Shown here one piece after another: positions 1 through 8,079 of a DNA stretch of 64,000 nucleotides. Numbering within the stretch: the stretch's first letter is position 1; the number at the start of each line of letters is the position of its first letter. Both the position numbers and the translations under genes were made by a program. Source of the stretch: Lysobacter sp. Root76 (GTDB lineage Bacteria > Pseudomonadota > Gammaproteobacteria > Xanthomonadales > Xanthomonadaceae); assembly GCF_001428685.1 (NCBI RefSeq), contig NZ_LMIK01000009.1:36382-100381 (forward strand), given 5' to 3'. The notes under the pieces were generated by a model that saw nothing but the letters and a program-made list of their open reading frames with translations, was not told the DNA's origin and did no database searches.

Positions 1-872
1 AGCGCCTGCGCGCGCCGCTGGAACGCGCCATGCGCGACGCCAAGCTGCGCCCGGACCAGCTCGACGAGATCGTGCTGGTCGGCGGCGCCTCGCGCATGCC
101 GCTGGCCGCGCGCCTGGTCTCGCGCATGTTCGGGCGCCTGCCGCTGCGCCACGTCAACCCGGACGAAGCGATCGGGCTGGGCGCCTGCGTCGCCGCCGGC
201 ATGAAGGCGCGCGACGAATCGCTGGAGGAGATCATCCTCACCGACGTCTGCCCGCACACCCTGGGCGTCAACACCGCCGAGGAGACCGGCAACGGCCAGC
301 ACGCCAGCGGCATCTTCTCGCCGATCATCCACCGCAACAGCACCGTGCCGGTGAGCCGGGTCGAGCGCTACTACCCGCTGCGCGACGGCCAGCGCCAGGT
401 CGAGTTCGAGATCTACCAGGGCGAGAGCCCGCGGGTGGAGAACAACGTGCGTCTGGGCAGCGTCTCGGTCGACCTGCCGCCCATGCGCCGCAACGAGAAC
501 CCGGTCGATATCCGCTTCACCTACGACATCAACGGCCTGCTCCAGGTCGAGGCCACGGCGCTGTCGACCGGCCTGACCCGCGAGGTGGTGCTGGAAAAAA
601 ACCCCGGCGTGCTCGGCGCCGACGAGATCCGCGCGCGCCTGGCGGTGCTGGCCGCGCTCAAGGTGCATCCGCGCGACCAGCAGGAAAACATCGCCCTGAT
701 CGCGCGCGGCGAACGCCTGTACGAAGAACTGCTGTGGGCGCGCGATCAACTGCAATCGGCCTTGCTGCAGTTCCGCAGCGTGCTCGACGGCCAGGACGTG
801 CGGGTGATCTCCGAGCATCGCGGCGAGTTCAGCCAGTTCCTGGACCAGATCGAGGGCCAGGGCCACGCATGA
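1..872 (+). CDS. hscC: HscC-type Hsp70 chaperone, C-terminal part
   Basis: The reading frame is open from the left edge, so the 5' part is missing. The visible part begins near the end of the nucleotide-binding domain: the phosphate-binding segment VLVGGASRMP and NPDEAIGLGA, followed by TDVCPHTLGV, are standard DnaK-family signatures. A substrate-binding beta domain follows (IYQGESPRVENN) and then a short helical lid. The lid lacks the long disordered DnaK tail and the EEVD-like end. The TDVCP segment and short lid resemble HscC rather than DnaK or HscA. Two J-like genes follow, the first overlapping this stop codon, which matches the hscC-djlB/djlC grouping known in E. coli. The role is inferred as a specialised ATP-dependent chaperone. 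The subfamily is likely but is judged only from the C-terminal half. Confidence 0.85.
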   Translation, partial: RLRAPLERAMRDAKLRPDQLDEIVLVGGASRMPLAARLVSRMFGRLPLRHVNPDEAIGLGACVAAGMKARDESLEEIILTDVCPHTLGVNTAEETGNGQHASGIFSPIIHRNSTVPVSRVERYYPLRDGQRQVEFEIYQGESPRVENNVRLGSVSVDLPPMRRNENPVDIRFTYDINGLLQVEATALSTGLTREVVLEKNPGVLGADEIRARLAVLAALKVHPRDQQENIALIARGERLYEELLWARDQLQSALLQFRSVLDGQDVRVISEHRGEFSQFLDQIEGQGHA

Positions 873-1609
873 ATCCGTTTGCGGAGCTCGGACTGGAGCA
901 GGACGCCGACGAGCGCGAGGTCAAGCGCGCCTACGCGGCCGCGCTGCGCCAGGCGCGCCCCGATCAGGATCCCGAGCGGTTTCAGCGCGTAAACGAAGCC
1001 TACCGGGCCTGCCTGGACTGGCTGGCCTGGCGGCGCCACTACGACGCTCAGGACGACGACAGCGACGAGAACCACGAGGCGGAGACGAGCGAAGCCGCGG
1101 ACCCGGCGCCCTCGCCCGCCGCCATCGCAGCCGATGCCGATGCCGATGAGCACGATCCGTACGCCGAACAAGACGAACACTCGGCGTTCCCGGATCCGAA
1201 GCAGTTCGTCGCCGAGCTGTTCGAAGTCTCCAGCCTGGGCAGCGCCCAGGACATCCACGACTGGCTGCAGTCGCACCCTGCCTTCTACGCGATCGGCGCA
1301 CGCGAAATGTATGCGCCCAGCGTGATCGCGCAGCTGCAGGACGAACCCAACCTGCCGCCGCGCCACCTCGCCGCCTTGCTGCATTTCTTCGGCCTGGACG
1401 AGGTCGGCGAACCGCGCGCCTGGCTGGAACCCAAGATCGAGGCCCTGCAGCGGCGCGCCCTGGTCACGCCGGAGGACAGCGCCGCCATACGCCTGCTGTT
1501 CGGCCGGCGCGACGGCGAGCCGCACCGTCGCGAAGGCTTGCCGCCGGGCATGATCTGGGTGCTGGTGATGACCGCGATCGCGGTCGCTCGCTGCATGCAC
1601 ACGACCTGA
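869..1609 (+). CDS. J-domain-like protein, DjlB/DjlC type, C-terminal membrane anchor
   Basis: The ATG overlaps the TGA of the Hsp70 gene (ATGA), indicating translational coupling. Residues 1-50 form a J-like fold (MNPFAELGLEQDADEREVKR, then NEAYRACLDW). The loop that should carry HPD reads ARPDQDPE, so the key His is Arg. An acidic low-complexity linker (about residues 60-105) and a helical region follow. A hydrophobic C-terminal segment (MIWVLVMTAIAVA) probably anchors the protein in the inner membrane. A longer in-frame start at 734 lies entirely inside the Hsp70 gene and was rejected. By analogy with E. coli DjlB/DjlC it may be a partner of the adjacent HscC. The lost His is typical of this subfamily as I know it, so it may not stimulate ATPase in the usual way. 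Confidence 0.75.
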   Translation: MNPFAELGLEQDADEREVKRAYAAALRQARPDQDPERFQRVNEAYRACLDWLAWRRHYDAQDDDSDENHEAETSEAADPAPSPAAIAADADADEHDPYAEQDEHSAFPDPKQFVAELFEVSSLGSAQDIHDWLQSHPAFYAIGAREMYAPSVIAQLQDEPNLPPRHLAALLHFFGLDEVGEPRAWLEPKIEALQRRALVTPEDSAAIRLLFGRRDGEPHRREGLPPGMIWVLVMTAIAVARCMHTT

Positions 1610-1617
1610 CACGCGCG

Positions 1618-3141
1618 ATGCACGACCCCTTCGCCCTGCTCGGCCTGCCGCGCGACGCCGACGAGCGCGCGATCAAGCGCGCCTATGCGCAGCGCCTGCG
1701 CACGACCCGGCCCGACGACGACCCGGCCGGATTCCAGCGCCTCAACGAGATCTACCAGCGTTGCCTGGCGCTGGCGGCGAACCCTCAGGCCTGGCGGCAC
1801 GACGAGGACGACCACGAAGAAGACGACGAAGCGGCCGATGCCGGCGCAGGCGAACTCGCCGTGCTCGCCAGCGCGCGCAGCGACGCCGTCGCCGAGGCGA
1901 GCGCGGATGCCATCGCCGTTGCCGTCGCCACCGACGCCGCTTTCGCCGCCGGCGACGAAACACCCGAGTCCGCGTACTGGAACTTCGATATCGGCGCCTT
2001 CATCGACGACCTGCTCGATCACGCCCAGCGCGACACGCCGCAGACGCTGGAACGCTGGCTGCGCGGCCTGGTACCGCTGTACTCGCTGCAGCTCAAGCAG
2101 GCCTTGCGTACGCCCGTCGCGCGCGCGCTGATCGAATCCATGCCGCCGCCCCCGCCGCCGCAACTGCGCGTGGCGATGCGGTTCTTCGACCTCGATGGCG
2201 TGTCGGCGGACGGCGATTCGCTGCAGTACGACCTGCAGCAAATCCTGGCCAAGGTCGACGAGGTGGTGGAGCTGGAGCGCGAGATCGCGGAGCTGCGCTC
2301 ACCGCGGACCAAGCCGATCGATTTCCTGCTGATGCGCGAGCTGCTGGGGCCGCGACACTGGTTGCGGCGGCTGTTCGTGCTGCTGATCCCGCTGCTGCCT
2401 TCGCGCTTGAACGAGCTGCGGCTGGCGCTGGAAGGCGATTATCCCAACGCCATCCAAGCGCGGCTGGATCCCGAAAGCGTCGCATTCTGGCAGCGCGCCA
2501 CCGACCGCAACGGTTTCGACTGGCGCCGGCTGCTGATCGCGCCGCTGCGCATACCGCTGTACTACGCAGCGACGATGGCCTTCCTCGCCGCGCTGACTAT
2601 GAGCGCCGCGCCGTTCGAGAAGCTGGGCTATCACAGCCTGTTGCTGGCCGTCGCTGTGCTGGGCTGGACGCTGTCGAGCACCGCCATACCGCGGATCGCG
2701 CGCTATTTCGAACGCAAACACGGCTGGGATCCGGCGCTGCTGCACAGCGCGGTGCTGATTGCCTGCGGTCTCGCGGCGAGCCCGTGGTGGCCGGTCGCCG
2801 CGATCGCGCTGTTCGTCGTGGTCGGGCTGGCCTGGACCGCGCCGCGTCCCATGCTGAAGCAAGGGCTGCCTGCGGTCCTTGCGATGGCCACCGGCGCGAT
2901 CGCCGTATTCGTGAACGGGCTGGCCTTGCACAACGGCGAATCGGCGAGCACACCGGTCCTGATCGCCACCGGGCTCTACGCCGGCGCGGTACCGATCCTG
3001 CACGACGTGTTCCACGCATGGCGCAAGCGCATCAGCCTGTACGAAGCGCGCCGCCGGCTGGGCGGATTCTGGTGGCTGGTCGCCGCACACGTGCTGGCGT
3101 CGACGACGTTTCCGGCCTGGATTCCGCTGCTGCGCGACTGA
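1618..3141 (+). CDS. J-domain-like multi-spanning membrane protein
   Basis: This 507-residue protein starts 8 bp after the preceding gene and is clearly its paralogue: residues 1-55 (MHDPFALLGLPRDADERAIK, then RPDDDPAGFQRLNEIYQRCL) repeat the atypical J-like domain with RPD instead of HPD. Next come an acidic alanine-rich linker, a helical region with a polyproline run (MPPPPPPQLR) near residue 175, and from about residue 290 a membrane part with six or more hydrophobic segments (for example AATMAFLAALTMSAAPF, LLLAVAVLGWTLSS, AIALFVVVGLAWTAP). It probably works in the inner membrane with the HscC homologue just upstream. The client is unknown. It is much larger than E. coli DjlC. Confidence 0.7.
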   Translation: MHDPFALLGLPRDADERAIKRAYAQRLRTTRPDDDPAGFQRLNEIYQRCLALAANPQAWRHDEDDHEEDDEAADAGAGELAVLASARSDAVAEASADAIAVAVATDAAFAAGDETPESAYWNFDIGAFIDDLLDHAQRDTPQTLERWLRGLVPLYSLQLKQALRTPVARALIESMPPPPPPQLRVAMRFFDLDGVSADGDSLQYDLQQILAKVDEVVELEREIAELRSPRTKPIDFLLMRELLGPRHWLRRLFVLLIPLLPSRLNELRLALEGDYPNAIQARLDPESVAFWQRATDRNGFDWRRLLIAPLRIPLYYAATMAFLAALTMSAAPFEKLGYHSLLLAVAVLGWTLSSTAIPRIARYFERKHGWDPALLHSAVLIACGLAASPWWPVAAIALFVVVGLAWTAPRPMLKQGLPAVLAMATGAIAVFVNGLALHNGESASTPVLIATGLYAGAVPILHDVFHAWRKRISLYEARRRLGGFWWLVAAHVLASTTFPAWIPLLRD

Positions 3142-3442
3142 ATGCGCGAACTCGACACAGGATCGAGACGGCCCTAGCCCTGTTCATCGTCCTGAAAAAT
3201 ATCTGAACCATTCTGCGCTCGCGCAGGATGCAACTGCACGGTAACAAACCGCGCAAATCCGCGTTGTTGTTGGCGACGCGCAGACCGCACCGAAACTGAA
3301 TCGGCGATGCAGATTTTCGCTGCACGAATTGGTGAGCCGCATCACACCGATCGCGTGGTATCAGCGTGTTAGCCTCCAAAGCTCACGCACGCTGTCACCC
3401 GTTCTTCACCCGAACGTTCCCCCGAACAGAGGAAGCCGCGCT
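3142..3442. other. Intergenic region before bactofilin
   Basis: About 300 bases without a supported gene. The first half is less GC-rich (tgaaaaatatctgaacc around 3195) and could hold the bactofilin promoter, but I see no clear -35/-10 pair. An AGAGGA Shine-Dalgarno sequence lies shortly before the ATG at 3443. No convincing terminator follows the J-like gene. Confidence 0.4.
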
Positions 3443-4018
3443 ATGGCCATTTTCAATCAGCCCAACTCGCCCAAGCGCGAGACGGTACCGCCGCCGCAAC
3501 CCGAGACCGCCCTCAAGCGCGAACCCGACACGGCCAACGAAATCAGCTTCGGTCAGGCCGCTGCGCCCGCACCCGCGCCGTTCGCCAGCACCGCGCCGGC
3601 ACCGTCGTACGCGGCCAAGCCGGTCGAGCGCGAAGGCGGCAAGGAATCGCTGATCGCTTCGGATCTGTCGATCGAAGGCAAGATCCAGGGCTCCGGCCAT
3701 ATCCGCATCGCCGGCCGCTTCAAGGGCGATGTGCAGGTCGACGGCGATCTCACCATTGAAGTCGGCGCCAAGTTGAACGGCGGCGTGAAAGCACGCAAGG
3801 TCGTGATCGCGGGCGAGCTCGAAGGCAACATCGATGCGGCGCAGCGCGTCGAACTGCTCGAAGGCGGCGCCATGCTCGGCGACGTCAAGGCCGGCGTGGT
3901 CACCGTCGCCCCGGGTTCGCGCATGCGCGGCCAAGTCGAGTTCGGCTTCGAGGACAAGGACGGCAAAGGCGGCGACAAGGTAGGCAACGGCAAGTCGGAG
4001 AACGGCGCCAGCGCATGA
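3443..4018 (+). CDS. Bactofilin family cytoskeletal protein
   Basis: The 191-residue product has a proline/alanine-rich N-terminal tail (about residues 1-65). A bactofilin core follows (about 70-170) with short hydrophobic beta-helix repeats such as LIASDLSIEGKIQGSGHIRI and GRFKGDVQVDGDLTIEVG. The tail is charged and glycine-rich. Bactofilins polymerise without nucleotide and scaffold cell-shape or envelope enzymes. The ATG at 3443 is preceded by AGAGGA, whereas the upstream in-frame extension to 3329 shows no family similarity. The stop overlaps the next ATG (ATGA), so it is coupled to the zinc-ribbon gene. No M23 peptidase, a frequent bactofilin neighbour, is seen here. Confidence 0.92.
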   Translation: MAIFNQPNSPKRETVPPPQPETALKREPDTANEISFGQAAAPAPAPFASTAPAPSYAAKPVEREGGKESLIASDLSIEGKIQGSGHIRIAGRFKGDVQVDGDLTIEVGAKLNGGVKARKVVIAGELEGNIDAAQRVELLEGGAMLGDVKAGVVTVAPGSRMRGQVEFGFEDKDGKGGDKVGNGKSENGASA

Positions 4019-4377
4019 GCGCCGTGCGCCAGGGCTTGCCCGGTTCGACGCGCACCTGTCCGCATTGCAAGACCACGATCCTCGACAGCGCCAGCGTCTG
4101 CCCCGCCTGCAAGCACCACCTCAAGTTCGACCCGGACGCGCTGCAACAGGCGGCGGCGAAGTTTTCGCCGCTGCATGTCGAAGGCACGATCCACGCGCCC
4201 GCCGAGGGCGCGTGGGAGTACACCATGCTGCTGGCGATCCGCGACGAGGACGGCAACGAGATCACCCGCCAGGTGGTCGGCGTAGGTGCCTTGTTTCCGG
4301 GGGAGCAGCGCACCTTCACCTTGGCCGTCGAGGCGGTGGCCGCGACCGGCTACAAAGCGGTCAAGCGCAAGCGCTGA
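4015..4377 (+). CDS. Zinc-ribbon protein coupled to bactofilin
   Basis: A 120-residue protein whose start overlaps the bactofilin stop by 4 bp. Residues 14-33 carry two CxxC pairs (CPHCKTTILDSASVCPAC), a typical treble-clef or zinc-ribbon metal site. The rest (HVEGTIHAPAEGAWEYTMLL through FPGEQRTFTLAVE) looks like a small beta-sandwich. The C-terminus is lysine-rich (KAVKRKR). I do not recognise a named family beyond zinc-ribbon proteins. The overlap suggests a joint function with the bactofilin, perhaps as an accessory or adaptor. That is inference from position only. Confidence 0.75.
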   Translation: MSAVRQGLPGSTRTCPHCKTTILDSASVCPACKHHLKFDPDALQQAAAKFSPLHVEGTIHAPAEGAWEYTMLLAIRDEDGNEITRQVVGVGALFPGEQRTFTLAVEAVAATGYKAVKRKR

Positions 4378-4399
4378 TCCGCTATCCCGATCACGCTTC

Positions 4400-4432
4400 G
4401 GCATGGCCGGCGTTTGTTGCGCCGGCCATGCC
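4400..4432. terminator. Perfect 13-bp hairpin after the zinc-ribbon gene
   Basis: GGCATGGCCGGCG (4400-4412) and CGCCGGCCATGCC (4420-4432) are exact reverse complements around a 7-base loop TTTGTTG. It begins 22 bp after the stop codon. No T-run follows, so intrinsic termination is uncertain. It may act in mRNA 3'-end stabilisation or as a weak terminator. Confidence 0.5.
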
Positions 4433-4507
4433 GCGCTAGCATGCCGATGCCACGCTTTACCCACCCCCGCGCAGACCTGCGCGCGGCGCCGGATCGCGTG
4501 AGAACGG

Positions 4508-4539
4508 ATAGTCCCTACAAGGAATAGTCCCTACAAGGA
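4508..4539 (+). repeat. 16-bp tandem duplication carrying a Shine-Dalgarno sequence
   Basis: The 16 bases ATAGTCCCTACAAGGA occur twice head to tail (4508-4523 and 4524-4539), just upstream of the ATG at 4549. The second copy supplies the AAGGAG ribosome-binding site at 4535-4540 with an 8-base spacer. The first supplies a spare upstream one. Confidence 0.9.
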
Positions 4540-4548
4540 GACGTAGCC

Positions 4549-4746
4549 ATGACCAAGTCGCTGATCGACAAGATCGGGCGCGAACGCGCCGACCAGATGA
4601 TAGAGAAGGCGGTGACCGACGCGGTCGCCGAAGCACAGGCGAACGGCCTGCCCGAGGCCGTGAAGATCGATGGTGTGTGGGTCAAGCGATACCCGGACGG
4701 TCGGATCGAACCGATCGATGGGGGGGCTTCCCATGCCGCCCAATGA
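4549..4746 (+). CDS. Small protein preceding a zeta-toxin-like gene (possible antitoxin)
   Basis: A 65-residue acidic/charged protein, MTKSLIDKIGRERADQMIEK and onward, with one predicted long helix (residues 5-35) and a short beta-like tail (IDGVWVKRYPDGRIEPIDGG). It has a strong AAGGAG site. The last 14 bp overlap the start of the zeta-like kinase gene in another frame, so the two are translationally coupled. Known zeta/PezT toxins are paired with epsilon/PezA antitoxins encoded directly upstream. This protein resembles neither in length or motif that I can see. Its function is unknown; an antitoxin role is a guess from position. Confidence 0.65.
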   Translation: MTKSLIDKIGRERADQMIEKAVTDAVAEAQANGLPEAVKIDGVWVKRYPDGRIEPIDGGASHAAQ

Positions 4747-5758
4747 CGACGCGCCGACGATGGTGGTCCTGGCCGGTCCGAACGGATCCGGCAAGAGCAC
4801 CATCACCCGTGAGCTCCGCGAGAGCGAGCACTTCCCCAAGAACTACATCAACGCCGACGACATCGCGGTCACGCTGAAGGAGCGTTACCCGGACGAGAAC
4901 CTGCGCAACCTGCACGCGGCCAACATGGCCGAGGACCAGCGCAAGGCCGCGGTCAACGGCGACAAGCCGTTCGCTTTCGAGACGGTGATGTCGACGCCCG
5001 GCAAACTGGCCTTGTTCGACGAGGCGCACACCAAAGGCTTCGGTGTCGACCTGGTGTTCGTGACCACCGAGAGCGCGCAGATCAACAAGGTGCGCGTCGA
5101 GAACCGCGCCGCACTGGGCGGGCACTCGGTCGACGGCGCCAAGATCGTCGAACGTTACGAGCGCGCCATGGGCCTGCTGCCGGCGGCGGTCGAAAAGGCC
5201 GACACCGCGCATATCTACGACAACACCGGCAAGAAGCCCATGCTGGTGGCGGAGAAGCATCCCGACGGCCACATGAGCTATCCGCTCGGCGAACAGACGC
5301 CGGCCTGGGTGGTGGAGCGCCTGCAGAAGCCGCTGGAGCAACGCGAGAAGTCGCGCGCCGAACTCGTCGCCATGGCCGAACAGGTCAAACCCGGCTCGTC
5401 GTCGATGATGGTCGACGCCGACATCGGCCGCGGCCTGACCTACAAGGGCCTGGTCGCCAAGACCACCGACAGCCACGTCATGCAGTTCGTGCCCGGCCAC
5501 GAGAGCGGACAGGCCAAGCTGGTCGTGCACGACCGCAGCGTGGCGCCGACCGGCGACTACGCCAACCTGTCCCGCCCGGAGCACCGCGGCACCCAGGTCG
5601 AGATCGGCTACGCCTTCGGCGCAGACGGCAAGCATCCGGCGACCTCGCACGTGGTCGCGCCGGCGCTCGCGCAGGGCCAGCAGCAGCAACAGCAGCAGGG
5701 GCAGATGCCGCCGCCGGGGCAGGAGCCGCCCTCGCAGGGGCCGCGTTCCAAGCTCTGA
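4733..5758 (+). CDS. Zeta-toxin-like ATP-binding protein with Gln-rich tail
   Basis: This 341-residue protein has a Walker A motif GPNGSGKST at about residues 15-23. The layout that follows is that of zeta-toxin/AAA_33 kinases: YINADDIA, FAFETVMSTPGK and a long helix with RVENRAALGGHSV. This core spans about residues 8-170. A second region near residues 235-290 (YKGLVAKTTDSHVMQF, then VVHDRSVAP) resembles the small KfrB-type domain found on plasmid and toxin proteins; I am less sure of that. The tail has a run of seven Gln and proline repeats. Zeta proteins phosphorylate UDP-N-acetylglucosamine or related sugars, but substrate and toxicity here are unproven. The ATG at 4733 was preferred over 4670 because homology starts just after it. 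Confidence 0.8.
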   Translation: MPPNDDAPTMVVLAGPNGSGKSTITRELRESEHFPKNYINADDIAVTLKERYPDENLRNLHAANMAEDQRKAAVNGDKPFAFETVMSTPGKLALFDEAHTKGFGVDLVFVTTESAQINKVRVENRAALGGHSVDGAKIVERYERAMGLLPAAVEKADTAHIYDNTGKKPMLVAEKHPDGHMSYPLGEQTPAWVVERLQKPLEQREKSRAELVAMAEQVKPGSSSMMVDADIGRGLTYKGLVAKTTDSHVMQFVPGHESGQAKLVVHDRSVAPTGDYANLSRPEHRGTQVEIGYAFGADGKHPATSHVVAPALAQGQQQQQQQGQMPPPGQEPPSQGPRSKL

Positions 5759-5784
5759 GCCGTCGCAGCCGACGGTCGTCTATC

Positions 5785-5814
5785 AGAAGCCTCGCAGTCG
5801 CGGGGCTTCTTTTT
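5785..5814 (+). terminator. Rho-independent terminator after the zeta-like gene
   Basis: AGAAGCCTCGC (5785-5795) pairs with GCGGGGCTTCT (5800-5810), an 11-bp stem with one G-T pair and a 4-base loop AGTC. TTTT follows. It lies 26 bp after the stop and ends the zeta module. Confidence 0.85.
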
Positions 5815-5941
5815 GCGCGTCGGGAAAACCGCGTTGCTGTTCCCGCGGACGCGCTTGCGCCTTCGCGAAGGCAGATGGAGGAAGATTCGCTTCCGCAGCG
5901 GAGAACGAATTCTCGGCGCAGTTTTTACGGAACTGCGACGA

Positions 5942-6184
5942 TCAGTCCGTCGGCCCGCAGTTGTCGCAACCGGCGCAGTTGGGGCCGGACGCACTGGGCG
6001 CCGGCGCGATCGCGCGCCCGAGGCGGCGCATCCAGTCCGGGCGCCCGTCGCGCACCAGCGGCAGCGCGCAGACGATGCGCAGGCGGCGCACGCCGCCGGG
6101 GAACTGCTTCTTCGCGACCACGGCCGCGCTGACGATCACCGCCAGCGCGATCACCAGGTATTGCGCGAGCAGCCCGGCGTCCAT
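5942..6184 (-). CDS. Small membrane protein with Cys-rich tail, feo operon
   Basis: An 80-residue protein starting 2 bp after the feoB stop, so it is the third gene of the feo operon. It has one N-terminal membrane helix (YLVIALAVIVSAAVVA, about residues 9-24), a basic cytoplasmic part and a C-terminal cysteine cluster NCAGCDNCG (residues 69-77). Small single-pass proteins with CxxC-type tails often close feoAB operons and are thought to aid FeoB-dependent Fe(II) uptake. It is not a classical FeoC, which is a soluble winged-helix protein. Longer frames covering feoB on this strand are shadows. Confidence 0.75.
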   Translation of the reverse strand: MDAGLLAQYLVIALAVIVSAAVVAKKQFPGGVRRLRIVCALPLVRDGRPDWMRRLGRAIAPAPSASGPNCAGCDNCGPTD

Positions 6185-6186
6185 GC

Positions 6187-8079
6187 TCAGCCCGCTCCCA
6201 GCGCGACCGCGACCTGATAGGTCACGAACGAGGCCAGGTAGGCCAGCGCGAACAGGTAGCCGGCGCTGATCGCGACCTGCTTCCAGGAGTTGGTCTCGCG
6301 CCGGATCGTGGCCAGGGTCGAGATGCACTGCGGCGCGTAGATGAACCACACCAGCAACGCCAGAGCGGTCGCCAGCGACCAGCCGTCGGTGATGATCGGC
6401 GCCAGCGCCTGCGCCGCGGCCTCGTCGTCGGCGGCTGACAGCGCGTACACCGTGGCCAGCGAGGACACCGCGACTTCGCGCGCGGCCAGGCCCGGGATCA
6501 GGGCGATGCAGATCTGCCAGTTGAAGCCGATCGGCGCGAACACCGCGGTCATGGCATGGCCGATGCGGCCGGCGAAGCTGTATTCGATCGCCGGCATCGT
6601 CGCGTCGGCGGGCGCGCCCGGGAACGACAGCAGGAACCACAGCAGGATGGTCAGGGCCAGGATGATGCCGCCGACCCGGCGCAGGAAGATCCAGGCGCGC
6701 TCCCACAAGCCGATCAGCAGATCGCGCGGATGCGGCACGCGGTACGAAGGCAGTTCCAGCAGCAAGGCGTGCTCGCCCTTGTCGCGGCGCCACTTCTTCA
6801 TCACCCACGACACCATCAGCGCGCTGAGGATGCCGGCCGCGTACAGCGCGAACAGCACCAGGCCCTGCAGGTTGAGCACGCCCAGCACTTTCTGTTGCGG
6901 GATAAAGGCGCCGATCAGCAGCGCGTACACGGGCAGGCGCGCCGAGCAGGTCATCAGCGGCGCGACCAGGATCGTCGCCAGGCGGTCGCGCGGGTCCTGG
7001 ATCGAACGCGTGGCCATGATCCCGGGGATGGCGCAGGCGAAGCTCGACAGCAGCGGAATGAACGAGCGTCCGGACAGGCCGGCGCCGGCCATCATGCGGT
7101 CGAGCAGGAAGGCCGCGCGCGGCAGGTAGCCCGATTCCTCCAAGGCCAGGATGAAGGCGAACAGGATCAGGATCTGCGGCAGGAACACGATCACGCCGCC
7201 GAGGCCGGCGATGATGCCCTTGACGACCAGACTCTTGAGCGGCCCCTCGGGCATCGCACCACCGACGGCGTCGCCGAATAAGGCAGTACCGGCCTCGATC
7301 AGGTCCATCAGCGGCGTGGCCCAGGCATAGACCGCCTGGAAGATCAGGAACATCACCACCGCCAGCGACAGCAGGCCCAGCACCGGGTGCAGCAGCCAGC
7401 GGTCGAGGCGATCGTCGATCTCGGCGGTGCGGCGCGGCATGCTCACCGCCAGCGCCAGCAGGCGCCGGGTTTCGGCGTGCAGGTCGGCCGGTTGCGCGCC
7501 TTCGGCCAGGTGCACGCGCGGTTCGTGCGGCGCCTCGGAAAGCCGGTCCAGCATCGCCACCAGTTCGCGCGCGCCGTCGCGGCGCACCGCGACCGTCGGC
7601 ACCACCGGCACGCCCAGCTCGCGCTCCAGCACGGCCAGGTCGACCTCGATGCCGCGGCGCTTGGCCGCGTCCATCATGTTGACCGCCAGTACCATCGGCC
7701 GGCCGAGTTCGCGCAGCTCCAGGGCGAAGCGCAGGTGCAGGCGCAGGTTGGTGGCGTCGACCACGCAGACCATCACGTCGGGCGCGGGTTCGCCGGGGTA
7801 GAAGCCGCGGCAGAGGTCGCGGGTGACCGCTTCGTCCAGGCTCGCCGCATGCAGGCTGTAGGCGCCCGGCAGGTCGAGCACGGCGTAGCTGCGACCGGAG
7901 GGCGCGTGCAGGCGGCCTTCCTTGCGCTCGACGGTGACGCCGGCGTAGTTGGCGACCTTCTGGCGGCTGCCGGTGAGCAGGTTGAACAGCGCGGTCTTGC
8001 CGCAGTTCGGGCTGCCGACCAGGGCCACGCGCGGGATCCCGGGCGTGGCGGCGGCTTGCATCGTCGCGGCATGACTCAT
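6187..8079 (-). CDS. feoB: Ferrous iron transporter FeoB
   Basis: A 630-residue protein. The N-terminal G domain shows G1 GSPNCGKTA (about residues 22-30), a G2-like GVTVERKEG, G3 DLPGAY and G4 NMMD. A guanine-dissociation-inhibitor-like helical region and a polytopic membrane part with two Gate-type repeats follow (SFIPLLSSFACAIPGIMATR and APLMTCSARLPVYALLIGAF). The Cys and Glu/Ser residues usual in the pore segments are present. It imports Fe(II) across the inner membrane, coupled to GTP hydrolysis. The length is shorter than E. coli FeoB (773) but normal for this group. The start overlaps the feoA stop by 4 bp. Confidence 0.97.
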   Translation of the reverse strand: MSHAATMQAAATPGIPRVALVGSPNCGKTALFNLLTGSRQKVANYAGVTVERKEGRLHAPSGRSYAVLDLPGAYSLHAASLDEAVTRDLCRGFYPGEPAPDVMVCVVDATNLRLHLRFALELRELGRPMVLAVNMMDAAKRRGIEVDLAVLERELGVPVVPTVAVRRDGARELVAMLDRLSEAPHEPRVHLAEGAQPADLHAETRRLLALAVSMPRRTAEIDDRLDRWLLHPVLGLLSLAVVMFLIFQAVYAWATPLMDLIEAGTALFGDAVGGAMPEGPLKSLVVKGIIAGLGGVIVFLPQILILFAFILALEESGYLPRAAFLLDRMMAGAGLSGRSFIPLLSSFACAIPGIMATRSIQDPRDRLATILVAPLMTCSARLPVYALLIGAFIPQQKVLGVLNLQGLVLFALYAAGILSALMVSWVMKKWRRDKGEHALLLELPSYRVPHPRDLLIGLWERAWIFLRRVGGIILALTILLWFLLSFPGAPADATMPAIEYSFAGRIGHAMTAVFAPIGFNWQICIALIPGLAAREVAVSSLATVYALSAADDEAAAQALAPIITDGWSLATALALLVWFIYAPQCISTLATIRRETNSWKQVAISAGYLFALAYLASFVTYQVAVALGAG

